64,000 nucleotides of DNA from JAVDCA01 sp963819385 (GTDB lineage Bacteria > Pseudomonadota > Alphaproteobacteria > Rhizobiales > Xanthobacteraceae): positions 930,001 through 994,000 of the forward strand of contig CAWFVV010000001.1 of NCBI GenBank assembly GCA_963819385.1, given 5' to 3'. Of this stretch, positions 9,674-19,800 are shown one piece after another. Every line of letters starts with the position of its first letter. Position 1 is the stretch's first letter. A program made the translations under genes and the position numbers. The notes under the pieces were generated by a model that made no database searches, had not been told where the DNA came from, and was given only the letters and a program-made list of their open reading frames with translations.

Positions 9674-9826
9674 CGATTATCCTTGGCGATATGCGCAAAG
9701 TTCTAAGGGGTTAGACGCGGTCGCTCACGAAGCCAAGAGTGACGAAATACTTCGTGATTTCATAAGGTTGTAGCGATCGCCTAAAGATTTGTGCCGGCCG
9801 GGACGCGAGCGAGGGGGCACGCAATC

Positions 9827-11653
9827 ATGTGTGGGATCGTCGGCATTCTGGGGCGCGAGCCAGTCGCGCCCCTGATGGTGGATGCGCTCAAGCGTCTCGA
9901 ATATCGCGGGTATGACTCGGCGGGCGTCGCCACCCTGGAAGCAGGCCATCTGGCGCGCCGGCGGGCCGAGGGCAAGCTGCGTAACCTGGAACAGCTCCTC
10001 GGCACCGAGCCGCTCTCCGGCAATATCGGCATCGGCCACACCCGCTGGGCGACCCATGGACGGCCGAACGAGACCAACGCCCATCCGCATGCGACCGATC
10101 GGGTCGCGGTCGTGCACAACGGCATCATCGAGAACTTCAGGGAACTGCGCATCGCGCTCACCAAGGACGGCGCGACTTTCTCGACCGAGACCGACACCGA
10201 GGTGGTCGCTCACCTGGTGACGAGCGAGCTCAAGAAGGGCCGCAAGCCGGCCGAGGCGGTCGCGGCCGCGCTGCCGCAGCTGCGCGGCGCCTTCGCGCTC
10301 GCATTCCTGTTCGAGGGCGAAGAGAATCTGCTGGTCGGCGCGCGGCGCGGGCCGCCGCTCGCCGTCGGCTACGGCGATGGCGAGATGTTCCTCGGCTCGG
10401 ACGCGATCGCGCTCGCGCCGTTCGCGGAGTCCATCAGTTATCTCGAGGACGGCGACTGGGTCGTGCTGCGGCGCGAGGGTGCCCAGATGCGCGACGCGGC
10501 CGGCCACCCCGTGACGCGGCCGATGCACAAGCTGATCGCCAGTGCCGGGCTGATCGACAAGGGCAACCACCGCCATTTCATGGCGAAGGAGATCCACGAG
10601 CAGCCCGAGGTCGTCGGCCATACGCTGGCGCATTACATCGACATGGCGGCCGGGCGGATCGCGCTGCCGACGGAGCTTCCGTTCGACTTCAAGAACATCA
10701 AGCGCATGGCGATCTCGGCCTGCGGCACGGCCTACTATGCGGGGCTCATCGGCAAGTACTGGTTCGAGCGCTTTGCGCGGCTCCCGGTCGAGATCGATGT
10801 CGCGTCCGAGTTCCGCTACCGCGAGGCGCCGTTCGATCCCGGCAACCTTTCGCTCTTCGTCTCGCAATCGGGCGAGACCGCCGACACGCTGGCGACGCTG
10901 CGCTATGCGCGCGAGCACAAGCAGCACGTCATGTCGATCGTCAACGTGCCGACCTCGACGATCGCGCGCGAAAGCGACGTCATGATGCCGACGCTCGCCG
11001 GCCCTGAGGTCGGGGTCGCGTCCACCAAGGCGTTCACCTGCCAGCTCGCGACACTCGCGTGCCTCGCGATCGCAGCCGGCCGCGCGCGCGGCGTGCTCTC
11101 GGCAGAGGACGAGCAGAAACTCGTGCAGGCGCTGATCGAGGTGCCGCGCCACATGACCGAGGCGCTGGCGCTCGAGCCGGCGATCGAGAAGCTTGCGCGC
11201 GACCTCTCCAAGGTTCGCCACGTGCTCTATCTCGGCCGCGGCACCAGCTATCCGCTCGCGCTCGAGGGCGCGCTCAAGCTCAAGGAAATCTCGTATATCC
11301 ACGCCGAGGGTTATGCGGCGGGCGAGCTCAAGCACGGCCCGATCGCGCTGATCGACGAGACGATGCCGGTGGTCGTGATCGCGCCCTATGACCGTGTATT
11401 CGAGAAGACCGTCTCGAACATGCAGGAAGTGGCGGCGCGCGGCGGCCGCATCATCCTGGTCACCGACGCACAGGGCGCGCGCGAGGCGACGGTCGAGTCG
11501 CTCGTCACGTTGACGGTTCCCGAGATGCCCGCGACCGTGACGCCGCTCGTCTATGCGATTCCGGTGCAGCTGCTCGCCTATCACACGGCCGTCATCATTG
11601 GCACCGATGTGGATCAGCCACGCAACCTCGCCAAGTCGGTGACGGTCGAGTAG
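9827..11653 (+). CDS. glmS: glutamine-fructose-6-phosphate aminotransferase (isomerizing) GlmS
   Basis: GlmS converts fructose-6-phosphate and glutamine to glucosamine-6-phosphate, the entry step to amino-sugar synthesis. The protein (608 aa) begins MCGIVGILG, so Cys1 is the glutaminase nucleophile after Met removal, and this fixes the ATG at 9827. Glutaminase motifs GHTRWATHG and HNGIIENF follow. Two SIS sugar-isomerase domains (SACGTAYYAG and YLGRGTSYPLALEGALKLKEISYIHAEGYAAGELKHGP region) lead to the C-terminal PRNLAKSVTVE. There is no sign of a glmS ribozyme upstream, as expected outside Gram-positives. Confidence 0.98.
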   Translation: MCGIVGILGREPVAPLMVDALKRLEYRGYDSAGVATLEAGHLARRRAEGKLRNLEQLLGTEPLSGNIGIGHTRWATHGRPNETNAHPHATDRVAVVHNGIIENFRELRIALTKDGATFSTETDTEVVAHLVTSELKKGRKPAEAVAAALPQLRGAFALAFLFEGEENLLVGARRGPPLAVGYGDGEMFLGSDAIALAPFAESISYLEDGDWVVLRREGAQMRDAAGHPVTRPMHKLIASAGLIDKGNHRHFMAKEIHEQPEVVGHTLAHYIDMAAGRIALPTELPFDFKNIKRMAISACGTAYYAGLIGKYWFERFARLPVEIDVASEFRYREAPFDPGNLSLFVSQSGETADTLATLRYAREHKQHVMSIVNVPTSTIARESDVMMPTLAGPEVGVASTKAFTCQLATLACLAIAAGRARGVLSAEDEQKLVQALIEVPRHMTEALALEPAIEKLARDLSKVRHVLYLGRGTSYPLALEGALKLKEISYIHAEGYAAGELKHGPIALIDETMPVVVIAPYDRVFEKTVSNMQEVAARGGRIILVTDAQGAREATVESLVTLTVPEMPATVTPLVYAIPVQLLAYHTAVIIGTDVDQPRNLAKSVTVE

Positions 11654-11720
11654 GGGCGCGGCGGTTGCGCCGCACTCCGCCAACTGGCGAAGCGCCACCT
11701 TGATCTACTATATTGTCGGC

Positions 11721-11750
11721 TGACTCGTTCTGGCCTGACCCGTTCTAGCC
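11721..11750 (+). repeat. 15-bp tandem repeat, two units
   Basis: TGACTCGTTCTGGCC is followed directly by TGACCCGTTCTAGCC (13 of 15 identical), then a third partial TGAC. It lies 56-85 bp before the start of the DUF502 gene, in its leader or promoter region. Confidence 0.7.
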
Positions 11751-11805
11751 TGACTTGGGGGTGCGCGCGCCGGCGCGTCGCCCGCAACCGCGAGATCGAC
11801 CGCGC

Positions 11806-12582
11806 ATGACGCTCAACGAACCCGGGGCTGAGGCGACACCGGTTCTGCCGGCGCCGGAGCCGGCACACCATCACGGGGCCGCCTACCGGCTGCGCACCTA
11901 CTTCCTGACCGGCCTGGTCGTTGCCGGCCCGCTTGCCATCACGGTCTACCTCACGTGGTCGTTCGTCACCTGGGTCGACGACCTGGTGCGGCCGTTCATC
12001 CCGGTCGCGTACCGACCCGAAACCTATCTGCCGTGGCGCGTGCCCGGGACCGGCCTCGTGGTCGCGTTCTTCGCCATCACGATGCTCGGCTTCCTCACCG
12101 CGAACCTGGTCGGCCGCACCCTGGTCGAGGCGGGCGAGACCCTGCTCGACCGCATGCCGCTGGTGCGCTCGATCTACAAAGGCCTCAAGCAGGTGTTCGA
12201 GACGCTGTTCTCCGAATCCGGATCGAGCTTCCGCAAGGTCGGCCTGGTCCAGTTCCCGGCGCCCGGCATGTGGTCGCTGGTGTTCCTCTCGCAGTCGCCG
12301 GGAGGAGAGATCACGGCCCGGCTGCCGCTGCAGGATGAATACGTCTCGGCTTTCATGCCGTGCACGCCCAACCCGACCACCGGCTTCTTCTTCTACGTGC
12401 CGCGCCGCGAGGTGATCGAGCTCGACATTCCGGTCGAGGCCGCCGCCAAGCTGATCATGACGGCTGGCCTGATCCAGCCGAACGGCGGCCCGGAGACGCA
12501 GAAAAAGCTGCAGGCGATGGCCGACACGGCGCGCGCCGCGCAGGCGGTGCGCAAGGCGCCGGAGCAGGTGACGTTGGAATAA
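11806..12582 (+). CDS. DUF502 family membrane protein
   Basis: This 258-aa protein has two transmembrane segments in its first half (LTGLVVAGPLAITVYLTW and TGLVVAFFAITMLGFLTANLVG), with the conserved LLDRMPLVRSIYKGLKQVFETLF stretch between residues about 110 and 135, characteristic of DUF502. The C-terminal half is soluble. Function is unknown in the family. It is on the same strand as glmS and sits between glmS and recG, a neighbourhood often seen in this order. The ATG at 11806 is the first that gives a normal N-terminus. Confidence 0.88.
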   Translation: MTLNEPGAEATPVLPAPEPAHHHGAAYRLRTYFLTGLVVAGPLAITVYLTWSFVTWVDDLVRPFIPVAYRPETYLPWRVPGTGLVVAFFAITMLGFLTANLVGRTLVEAGETLLDRMPLVRSIYKGLKQVFETLFSESGSSFRKVGLVQFPAPGMWSLVFLSQSPGGEITARLPLQDEYVSAFMPCTPNPTTGFFFYVPRREVIELDIPVEAAAKLIMTAGLIQPNGGPETQKKLQAMADTARAAQAVRKAPEQVTLE

Positions 12583-12588
12583 ATTGAC

Positions 12589-12667
12589 CGTCATTGCGAG
12601 CGCAGCGAAGCAATCCAGATCCTCAGACTGTGTGGAACGGGATTGCTTCGCTGCGCTCGCAATGACG
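12589..12667. repeat. palindromic intergenic repeat (CGTCATTGCGAGCG type)
   Basis: An inverted repeat starts CGTCATTGCGAGCGCAGCGA and ends with its reverse complement, with arms of about 29 bases around a short centre. It fills the gap between the DUF502 and cyclase genes. This type is scattered through genomes of the Bradyrhizobium group and can form a long RNA hairpin. Confidence 0.88.
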
Positions 12668-12698
12668 AGATGATCCAAGCAACATCGGGGAGGAATTC

Positions 12699-13661
12699 AT
12701 GCGTCGATTGATCGTCCGCGTCGCGGGCGCGATGCTGCTGGCTTGTGTGGCGGCATTTACGTCGATCCCGGCGGACGCCCAGGACTGGCTCTCGCCCGAG
12801 AAGCGCTGCCCGTCGCCCTATGGGGCGGACGACGAGCGCGGCGCCGCCAACCTGCAGACATCCGAGAGTATCGCCGCCGCCGCCAAGCTCATCCGCGAAG
12901 GCAAGATGTACGAGCTCGGCAAGGTCCTCGACCGCAACATTCCGATGTCGCCGGGCCGCAGCTTCGTGCTCAGCGTCCAGCGCACGTCGGGGCCGAACGG
13001 CCGCAACCAGCAAGGCGGCAACGAGGAGACGGTGTTCACCGAGCTCGGACAGATGGGTACCCAGTTCGACGGGCTCGCCCACCAGCAGCTCGGGCCGCAT
13101 CTCTACAACTGCGTCGAGGCCGAGAAGGTCGTACGGCGCAGCGGGTACACCAAGCTGGGTGTCGAGAAGGCCGGCTCGTTCTTCGCGCGTGGTGTGCTGC
13201 TCGATATCGCGGCCCTCAAGGGCGTCGATATGCTGCCGGACGATTACATGATCACGGTCGCGGACCTCGAGGCCGCGATGAAGGCGGCCAACGTCGATAT
13301 CCGCAAAGGCGACGCCGTGCTGATCCGCACCGGCTGGGGGCGCCTGTGGGCCGTCGACAACGCGCGCTTCATCAAGGGCGAGCCCGGCATCGGTCTCGAG
13401 GCGGCGGACTTTTTGGTCAAGCGCAACGTGATGATCGTCGGCTCCGACAACTGGGCCGTCGAGGTGCGGCCGTATCCGGACAAGACGCTGTTCCTGCCGG
13501 TGCACGGCTTCTTGCTCAACGCCAACGGCGTCTACCTGATCGAGAACCTCGATCTGGAAGCGCTGGCGCGCGACAAGGCGAGCGAATTCGCGTTCGTCGT
13601 CCAGCCGCTCAAGCTGCGCGGCGCGACAGGATCGAGCGTGGCGCCGATCGCGGTGAGGTAG
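12699..13661 (+). CDS. secreted cyclase family protein (kynurenine formamidase-like fold)
   Basis: This 320-aa protein has a signal peptide (RRLIVRVAGAMLLACVAAF, cleavage near ADA-QD) and a putative-cyclase domain (PF04199). In this fold, metal-dependent hydrolases carry HxGTHxDxPxH; here the motif reads MGTQFDGLAHQ (residues about 118-128), so the first-position His is absent and the second is Gln. The variant GTQFD-LxH is seen in a subgroup of the family, but the substrate is unknown. GGGAGG-like bases (ggggagg) lie before the ATG at 12699. The gene is bracketed by two different palindromic repeats. Confidence 0.82.
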   Translation: MRRLIVRVAGAMLLACVAAFTSIPADAQDWLSPEKRCPSPYGADDERGAANLQTSESIAAAAKLIREGKMYELGKVLDRNIPMSPGRSFVLSVQRTSGPNGRNQQGGNEETVFTELGQMGTQFDGLAHQQLGPHLYNCVEAEKVVRRSGYTKLGVEKAGSFFARGVLLDIAALKGVDMLPDDYMITVADLEAAMKAANVDIRKGDAVLIRTGWGRLWAVDNARFIKGEPGIGLEAADFLVKRNVMIVGSDNWAVEVRPYPDKTLFLPVHGFLLNANGVYLIENLDLEALARDKASEFAFVVQPLKLRGATGSSVAPIAVR

Positions 13662-13677
13662 AGGGGCGGCGCGTGGC

Positions 13678-13753
13678 GTAGGGTGGGCAAAGCGAAGCGT
13701 GCCCACGGCTGAGCGCGCGTGGGCACGCCGCTTCGCGGCTTTGCCCACCCTAC
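13678..13753. repeat. palindromic repeat (GTAGGGTGGGCAAAGCG type)
   Basis: GTAGGGTGGGCAAAGCG at the left end is matched by CGGCTTTGCCCACCCTAC at the right, with a further inner pair GTGCCCACG/CGTGGGCAC. It lies between the convergent cyclase and recG genes and may act as a bidirectional hairpin. Confidence 0.88.
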
Positions 13754-13769
13754 GCACTGCGAATCTACG

Positions 13770-15869
13770 CTACCCCGCCCGCAGCAACCTGATCGCCTCA
13801 TCGCGCTCGAACAGGTAGAGCAGCACTCGCAGTGCCTCGCCGCGTTCGCCGGTCAGTTCCGGATCGCGGCTCAGCATCAGCGCGGCATCGTCGCGCGCGG
13901 TCTGCAGCAAGTCGCGATGCGTCTCGATGCGGGCGACGCGGAAGCCGGGCTCGCCGCTTTGGCGGGTGCCGAGCACGTCGCCTTCACCGCGCAGCTTGAG
14001 GTCCTCCTCGGCGATGCGGAAGCCGTCCTCGGTCTCGCGCATGATGGCGAGGCGGGCCTTGGCGGTCTCGCCGAGCGGGGCGCGGTAGAGCAACAGGCAG
14101 GTCGAGTGCTCGGCGCCGCGGCCGATGCGGCCGCGCAACTGATGGAGCTGGGCAAGGCCGAAGCGTTCCGCATGCTCGATCACCATGACGGTCGCGGCAG
14201 GCACATCGACGCCGACCTCGATCACGGTGGTGGCGACGAGGAGGCGCGTCTCACCGGCCGCGAAGCTCGCCATGGCGCGGTCCTTGTCGGCGCCTTTCAT
14301 CTGCCCGTGCACGAGGCCGACGAGCGCACCGAACCGCTCCTGCAGCGACGCGAAGCGATCCTGCGCGGCCGCAAGATCGCTGTTTTCGGACTCCTCGACG
14401 AGCGGGCACACCCAGTAGACCCGCCGGCCTTCGTCGAGCGCGCGCCCGACCGCCGACACCACGTCCTCGATGCGGCCGAGCGGGACCGTGCGGGTGTCGA
14501 TGGGCTTGCGGCCGGCCGGCTTCTCGCGCAGCTCGGACACATCCATGTCGCCGAAAAAAGTGAGCACCAGCGTGCGCGGGATCGGCGTCGCGGTCATCAC
14601 CAGCATATCGACGGCCTCGCCCTTGCGGGCGAGCGCGAGGCGCTGGTGCACGCCGAAGCGATGCTGCTCGTCGACGACCGCGAGCGCGAGGTCGCGGAAC
14701 TCGACCTCGTCCTGGAAGAGCGCGTGGGTGCCGACCAGGAGATCGATCTCGCCGGCCGCGAGCCGCCCGAGGAGGTCGTTGCGCGCCGCGCCGCGCTCGC
14801 GGCCGGTGAGCAGCGCGACCCGGAGATCTACGGCTTCGGCCAGCGGCGCGATGGTGGCGAGATGCTGGCGTGCCAGGATCTCGGTCGGCGCCATCAGGGC
14901 AGCCTGCCGGCCCGCTTCGATCACGGCCGCGCAGGCGAGGAGGGCGACGACGGTCTTGCCGGATCCCACGTCGCCCTGCAGCAGACGCAGCATGCGGTGC
15001 GGCGCGGCCAAATCCGTGACGATGTCGGCAACCGCGCGCGTCTGCAAGTCGGTGAGCCGATACGGCAGCGCCGCCATGATCTTGTCGCGCAGCCGTCCGT
15101 CGCCGTCGGTACGCCGGCCGCTGATGCGGCGCAGATGCGCGCGGGTGAGCGAGAGCGCGAGCTGGCCGGCGAGCAGTTCGTCATAGGCGAGGCGCGACCA
15201 GGCGGGTGAGCTCGGCAAAATATCGGACGGGTTTTCGGGCCGATGCAGGCGGCGCAAGGCGTCGGCGAAGGCGGGGGATTTGCTCTGCGCGAGATACGCC
15301 GGGTCTTGCCATTCGGGCAGCACCGGCAGCCGGTCAAGCGCATTCTCGATCGCGCGGCGGAGCTGATTGGCGAAGAGCCCTTCGGTCAGCGGATAGGTCG
15401 GTTCGATCAGCGGCAGCTTGGCGAGCCCGGCCTCGTCGACGACGCGATCGGGGTGCACCATCTGCAGCATGCCGTCATAAAGTGCGGTCGTGCCTGACAC
15501 GTAGCGCCGCTCGCCGACCGGCAGGAGCTTCGCGATGTAGTCCGTGTGGGCACTGAAAAAGGTGATGACGAGGCTGCCGGTGTCGTCGCTCGCATAGACC
15601 ATGTAGGGCGCGCGGCTGCGCCCGGGCGGGGGCGCGCGATGGCGGTCGATATCCACCGCAACGGTGACGACCGTGCCGGGCTCGACATCGCGCAGCTTCG
15701 GCCGCGCGCGCCGGTCGACCGCGCCGCTCGGAACATGGAACAGCAGGTCGGCGACGCGCGCACCGTCGTCGCGGCCCGTGAGGCGGGCCAGGAGCTTCGC
15801 GACCTTTGGTCCGACCCCCGGCAGGGCGGTGACCGACGCGAAGAGGGCATTGAGGAGCGTGGGACGCAT
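13770..15869 (-). CDS. recG: ATP-dependent DNA helicase RecG
   Basis: RecG is a superfamily 2 helicase that reverses stalled replication forks and processes branched DNA. The 699-aa length is normal. Visible parts are the N-terminal wedge/OB region, Walker A LQGDVGSGKTVVAL, Walker B VVDEQHRFGVHQR, TATPIPRTL, and the C-terminal helicase motifs VIEVGVDVPAA and QLRGRIGRG. It points away from the sdhE-mfd pair, with a toxin-antitoxin pair between them. Confidence 0.97.
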   Translation of the reverse strand: MRPTLLNALFASVTALPGVGPKVAKLLARLTGRDDGARVADLLFHVPSGAVDRRARPKLRDVEPGTVVTVAVDIDRHRAPPPGRSRAPYMVYASDDTGSLVITFFSAHTDYIAKLLPVGERRYVSGTTALYDGMLQMVHPDRVVDEAGLAKLPLIEPTYPLTEGLFANQLRRAIENALDRLPVLPEWQDPAYLAQSKSPAFADALRRLHRPENPSDILPSSPAWSRLAYDELLAGQLALSLTRAHLRRISGRRTDGDGRLRDKIMAALPYRLTDLQTRAVADIVTDLAAPHRMLRLLQGDVGSGKTVVALLACAAVIEAGRQAALMAPTEILARQHLATIAPLAEAVDLRVALLTGRERGAARNDLLGRLAAGEIDLLVGTHALFQDEVEFRDLALAVVDEQHRFGVHQRLALARKGEAVDMLVMTATPIPRTLVLTFFGDMDVSELREKPAGRKPIDTRTVPLGRIEDVVSAVGRALDEGRRVYWVCPLVEESENSDLAAAQDRFASLQERFGALVGLVHGQMKGADKDRAMASFAAGETRLLVATTVIEVGVDVPAATVMVIEHAERFGLAQLHQLRGRIGRGAEHSTCLLLYRAPLGETAKARLAIMRETEDGFRIAEEDLKLRGEGDVLGTRQSGEPGFRVARIETHRDLLQTARDDAALMLSRDPELTGERGEALRVLLYLFERDEAIRLLRAG

Positions 15870-15908
15870 GCGTTAGTCGGCTATCGCGGGCGCGGCGGTC
15901 GGACCGGT

Positions 15909-16202
15909 CTATTTGTCCGCATTTTGGCGATCTTGCGCGCCATGTACGATGGCTAGTATCTCGATCTCTCCGCGATCCGAATGGACCTCATAGACGACGA
16001 CGTAGGGATACTCGATCAGCTCTCGGGTACCGGGATCAAGTCCAGGGCGCCCCATGTTGGCAAGACTGTCCAATTCGAGGAAGCCAATCCGGTCGCGAAT
16101 TCGCGCCACCACCTTGGTGGCAGCCGACGGGTTATGCTGACTGATCCATGCGAAAATGCGATGCAGATCTTGTTCCGCTGCTTCGCGGACGATGACCTTC
16201 AT
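15909..16202 (-). CDS. ParE/RelE superfamily toxin
   Basis: This 97-aa protein fits the ParE/RelE fold: MKVIVREAAEQDLHRIFAWI at the start, SAATKVVARIRDRI in the middle, then GRPGLDPGTRELIEYPYVVVYEV and an ILAIVHGAQDR C-terminus. ParE members poison gyrase and RelE members cut mRNA; which applies here cannot be said, though the RELxxxPYVVVYEV pattern is ParE-like. Its ATG overlaps the end of the upstream antitoxin gene by 4 bp (ATGA), which indicates translational coupling. The pair sits between recG and sdhE. Confidence 0.88.
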   Translation of the reverse strand: MKVIVREAAEQDLHRIFAWISQHNPSAATKVVARIRDRIGFLELDSLANMGRPGLDPGTRELIEYPYVVVYEVHSDRGEIEILAIVHGAQDRQNADK

Positions 16203-16429
16203 ACCCCGTAACGTCGACGCAGGCGCTCATTGAATTCGGCGAGCGTCATCGTCTTAGGATCCTTCTCGGTGCGACGCCGTCGCACTTCGGCGAGTTGCTC
16301 GTCAGTGAGCCGCAACTCGCTCCCGTGCTGCTCCTCCATGAGCTCGACGACGTGCGCGACATCCTCCTGCCGTTCGGGCGGCCATGTCAGCACACGATCG
16401 AGAATCTGTTTGACCCGTTCTTTCGTCAT
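16199..16429 (-). CDS. antitoxin of the ParE-type pair
   Basis: This 76-aa protein is small and charged, lies directly upstream of the toxin and overlaps it by 4 bp, which is the usual order for type II systems. An alpha-helical N-terminal region (RVKQILDRVLTWPPERQEDVAHVVELMEEQ) is followed by a tail of basic and acidic residues ending in FNERLRRRYGV. The ATG at 16429 is preferred to a longer open frame because a TATAGT -10-like hexamer lies at 16436-16441, only 6 bases before it. The transcript could therefore be nearly leaderless. No clear -35 is seen. Confidence 0.8.
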   Translation of the reverse strand: MTKERVKQILDRVLTWPPERQEDVAHVVELMEEQHGSELRLTDEQLAEVRRRRTEKDPKTMTLAEFNERLRRRYGV

Positions 16430-16593
16430 ACAGTCACTATACCACGGACACGTTGAGGGGGCGCAATCGCGAGCTCCTTGTCGGGCTCGAACGCGCCCGC
16501 GGATTTTGTGTCCAGCGCGGCTGACATGAAGCCGCCGCAGGCCTATATCTCGCTCGCCCGGCCCGTCCGGGCTTTCGGCGTTTGGAGGCAACA

Positions 16594-16881
16594 GTGACCG
16601 GGACGACGCGATCGAGCGAAGGGTTGGACGCCCGGCGGCGCCGTCTGCTCTATCGCGCCTGGCATCGCGGCACCCGCGAGATGGACCTGATCATGGGCCG
16701 CTTTGCCGACGCGATGATCGGCACGCTGACCGACGCCGAGATGGACGAATTCGAGCGCCTGTCCGACCAGCCCGAGCCCGACGTCTACGCCTGGATCACC
16801 GGCGAGCGGCCGGTTCCGCCCGAGCACGACACGGCGCTGTTCAGCAAGTTGCGCAGCTTTGCGCGGGACGGAACGAAATGA
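16594..16881 (+). CDS. sdhE: FAD assembly factor SdhE
   Basis: SdhE helps attach FAD covalently to succinate dehydrogenase SdhA. The 95-aa protein contains the family signature RGTREMDLIMGRF, in which the RGxxEMD loop contacts the flavoprotein, and the C-terminal pattern DVYAWITGERPVPPEHD. The GTG at 16594 is the start because GGAGG lies 5 bases upstream; a TTG before it overlaps that site. Its stop overlaps the mfd start (ATGA), an arrangement common in alphaproteobacteria. Confidence 0.94.
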   Translation: MTGTTRSSEGLDARRRRLLYRAWHRGTREMDLIMGRFADAMIGTLTDAEMDEFERLSDQPEPDVYAWITGERPVPPEHDTALFSKLRSFARDGTK

Positions 16882-19800
16882 ACATCCTGTCCCGTTCTCC
16901 GGTCGAACAGCTTGCGCCCGGCCGCCCGCTGACGCTCGCGAGCGTCGCGGACGGCGCCGAGGGGCTGGTGCTGTCCGATCTGGCGCGCGCGATCGCCGCC
17001 AAGCCGGGCGCGCCGGCGACGAGCCTCGTGGTGGTTTGCCGCGACGGGCAGCGGCTGGCGCAGCTTGCCCGTGCGCTCGAATTCTTCGCGCCCGATATCG
17101 GCGTGCTCGAGTTCCCGGCCTGGGACTGCCAGCCCTACGACCGCGTCTCGCCGCATGCAGGCTTCGTCGCCCAGCGCATGATCACGCTCGCGCGCCTTGC
17201 GCGTCTGAAGGGCCGCGAAGGCGCCTCGATCCTGCTCACGACCGTCAACGCCGTGCTGCAGCGCGTGCCGCAGAAGGCGCTCATCGCCTCGCAGACGCTC
17301 GCGGCCGCGCCCGGCAACATGCTCGCCATGGACGAAATCGTGAAATGGCTCGAGCTCAACGGCTTCATCCGCGCCTCGACGGTACGCGAGCCGGGCGACT
17401 ATGCGGTGCGCGGCGGCATCCTCGACCTGTTTGCCCCCGGCATGGCGGAGCCGGTGCGGCTCGACTTCTTCGGCGACACGCTCGAATCGATCCGCTCGTT
17501 CGACCCCGAGACCCAACGCACGACGGATCAGCTGCGTGCGCTCGACCTGGTGCCGGTCGCCGAGTTCCAGCTCACCAGCGACACGATCCGCCGCTTCCGC
17601 CTCGGCTACGTCGAGGCGTTCGGCGCGACGCGCAGCGACGACCTGCTTTACCAGGCCGTGAGCGAGGGCCGCCGCTATCCCGGCATGGAGCACTGGTTGC
17701 CGCTTTTCCACACCGGCCTCGACACGCTCCTCGATTACGTGCCGGGCAGCGTCGTCGCGCTCGAGCCGCTCGTCGAGGACGCCGCCAAGGAGAGGCTCGC
17801 CCAGATCACGGACTACTACGAGGCACGCCGGCAGGCGCTCGACCAGGACGGCGGCGGGCCGCCGTATCACCCGCTGCCGCCCGAGCGCCTCTATGTGACC
17901 GATGCCGAATGGCACCGGCGGCTCGATGCGAGCCGCTGGCGCGTCTGACGCCGTTCGCGGTACCCGAGGGCAGCGGACAGATCATCGAAGCGGGCACGCG
18001 GGCCGGGCGCAATTTCGCGCCCGAGCGTACGCAGCAGGATGCCAACGTGTTCGAGGCCGTGCGGCAGCACGTCGAGGCGCTGCAGGGGGCGGGCAAGCGC
18101 GTCACCATCGCGCTGTGGAGCGACGGCGCGCGCGATCGCATGAGCCACGTGCTCGCCGAGCACCGCATCTTCAACCTGGTCAACGTGCGCGACTGGCGCG
18201 ATGCGCAGGCGCGGCCGCGCGCCGAGGTCGCGCTCGCGGTGCTCGGCCTCGAATCGGGCTTCGAGACCACGGACGCGGCGCTCATCGCCGAGCAGGACAT
18301 CCTGGGCGATCGCCTGGTGCGGCCGCGCCGCGCCGCCAAGCGCGCGGAGAACTTCATCGCCGAGGTGACGAGCCTTTCGACCGGCGACCTCGTCGTGCAT
18401 GTCGACCATGGCATCGGCCGCTTTGTCGGGCTGCAGACCATCCAGGCGGCAGGCGCGCCGCACGACTGCCTGGAGATCCACTACGCCGGCAACGACAAGC
18501 TCTATCTGCCGGTCGAGAACATCGAGCTCCTCTCGCGCTACGGATCGGAGGAGACCGCGGTCGATCTCGACCGGCTCGGCGGGACGGGCTGGCAGACCCG
18601 CAAGGCGCGGATGAAGAACCGCATCCGCGAGATGGCGGGCGAGCTCATCAAGATCGCGGCCGAGCGGCAGCTGCGCGAGGCGCCCAAGCTCACCGTCGAG
18701 GCGGGCGCCTATGACGAGTTCTGCGCCGGCTTCCCCTACACCGAGACCGAGGACCAGCTGACCGCGATCAACGCGGTGCTCGACGATCTTGCGTCCGGCC
18801 GGCCGATGGATCGCCTGGTGTGCGGCGACGTGGGCTTCGGCAAGACCGAAGTTGCGCTGCGCGCCGCCTTCGTGACCGCGATGACGGGCCGGCAGGTCGC
18901 GGTCGTGGTGCCGACGACGCTATTGGCGCGCCAGCACTTCAAGACATTCAGCGAGCGCTTCCGCGGGTTTCCGGTCAAGCTCGCGCAGGCATCGCGCCTC
19001 GTGCCGGCGCAGGAGCTCGCCAAGGTGCGCGCGGGCCTCGCCGACGGCACGATCGACATCGTGGTCGGCACGCACGCGCTGCTCGGCAAGAACATCAAGC
19101 TCAAGGATCTTGCCCTGCTCGTGGTCGACGAGGAGCAGCATTTCGGCGTCGCCCACAAGGAGCGCCTCAAGACGCTGCGCGCCGAGGTCCATGTGCTCAC
19201 GCTGACCGCGACCCCGATCCCGCGCACGCTCCAGCTTGCGCTCACGGGCGTGCGCGAGCTCTCGATCATCGCGTCGCCGCCCGTCGACCGCCTCGCGGTA
19301 CGCACCTTCGTGTCGCCGTTCGATCCGCTCTCGGTGCGCGAGGCGGTGCTGCGCGAGCGCTACCGCGGCGGGCAGACCTTCTATGTGTGCCCCCGCATCG
19401 AGGATCTCGCCGAGGCCAAGGTGTTTCTTGACCAGAACATCCCCGAGGCGAAGGTCGCGACCGCGCATGGCCAGATGCCGCCGACCGTGCTGGAAGACGT
19501 GATGTCCGCGTTCTACGACGGCAAGTACGACGTGCTGCTCTCGACCGCGATCGTCGAGTTGGGGCTCGATATCCCGACCGCCAATACGATGATCGTGCAC
19601 CGCGCCGACCGCTTCGGCCTCAGCCAGCTCTACCAGCTGCGCGGCCGGGTCGGCCGCTCGAAGGCGCGCGCGTTCGCGCTGCTGACCTTGCCGGTCAATC
19701 GCAAGATCACGCCGCAGGCCGAGCGGCGGCTCAAGGTGCTCCAGTCGCTCGACACGCTCGGCGCCGGCTTCCAGCTCGCCTCGCATGACCTCGATATCCG

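Noticed and set aside
9674..9826. glmS ribozyme or riboswitch upstream of glmS
   Set aside because: The 153-base gap shows no ribozyme core, and the class is not expected in alphaproteobacteria.
9725..11698. Long antisense open frame opposite glmS (and similar ones opposite ndvB, kdpD, kdpB and kdpA)
   Set aside because: GC-rich codon use on the real strand leaves the opposite frames open; their translations are rich in Arg, Asp and His with no family features.
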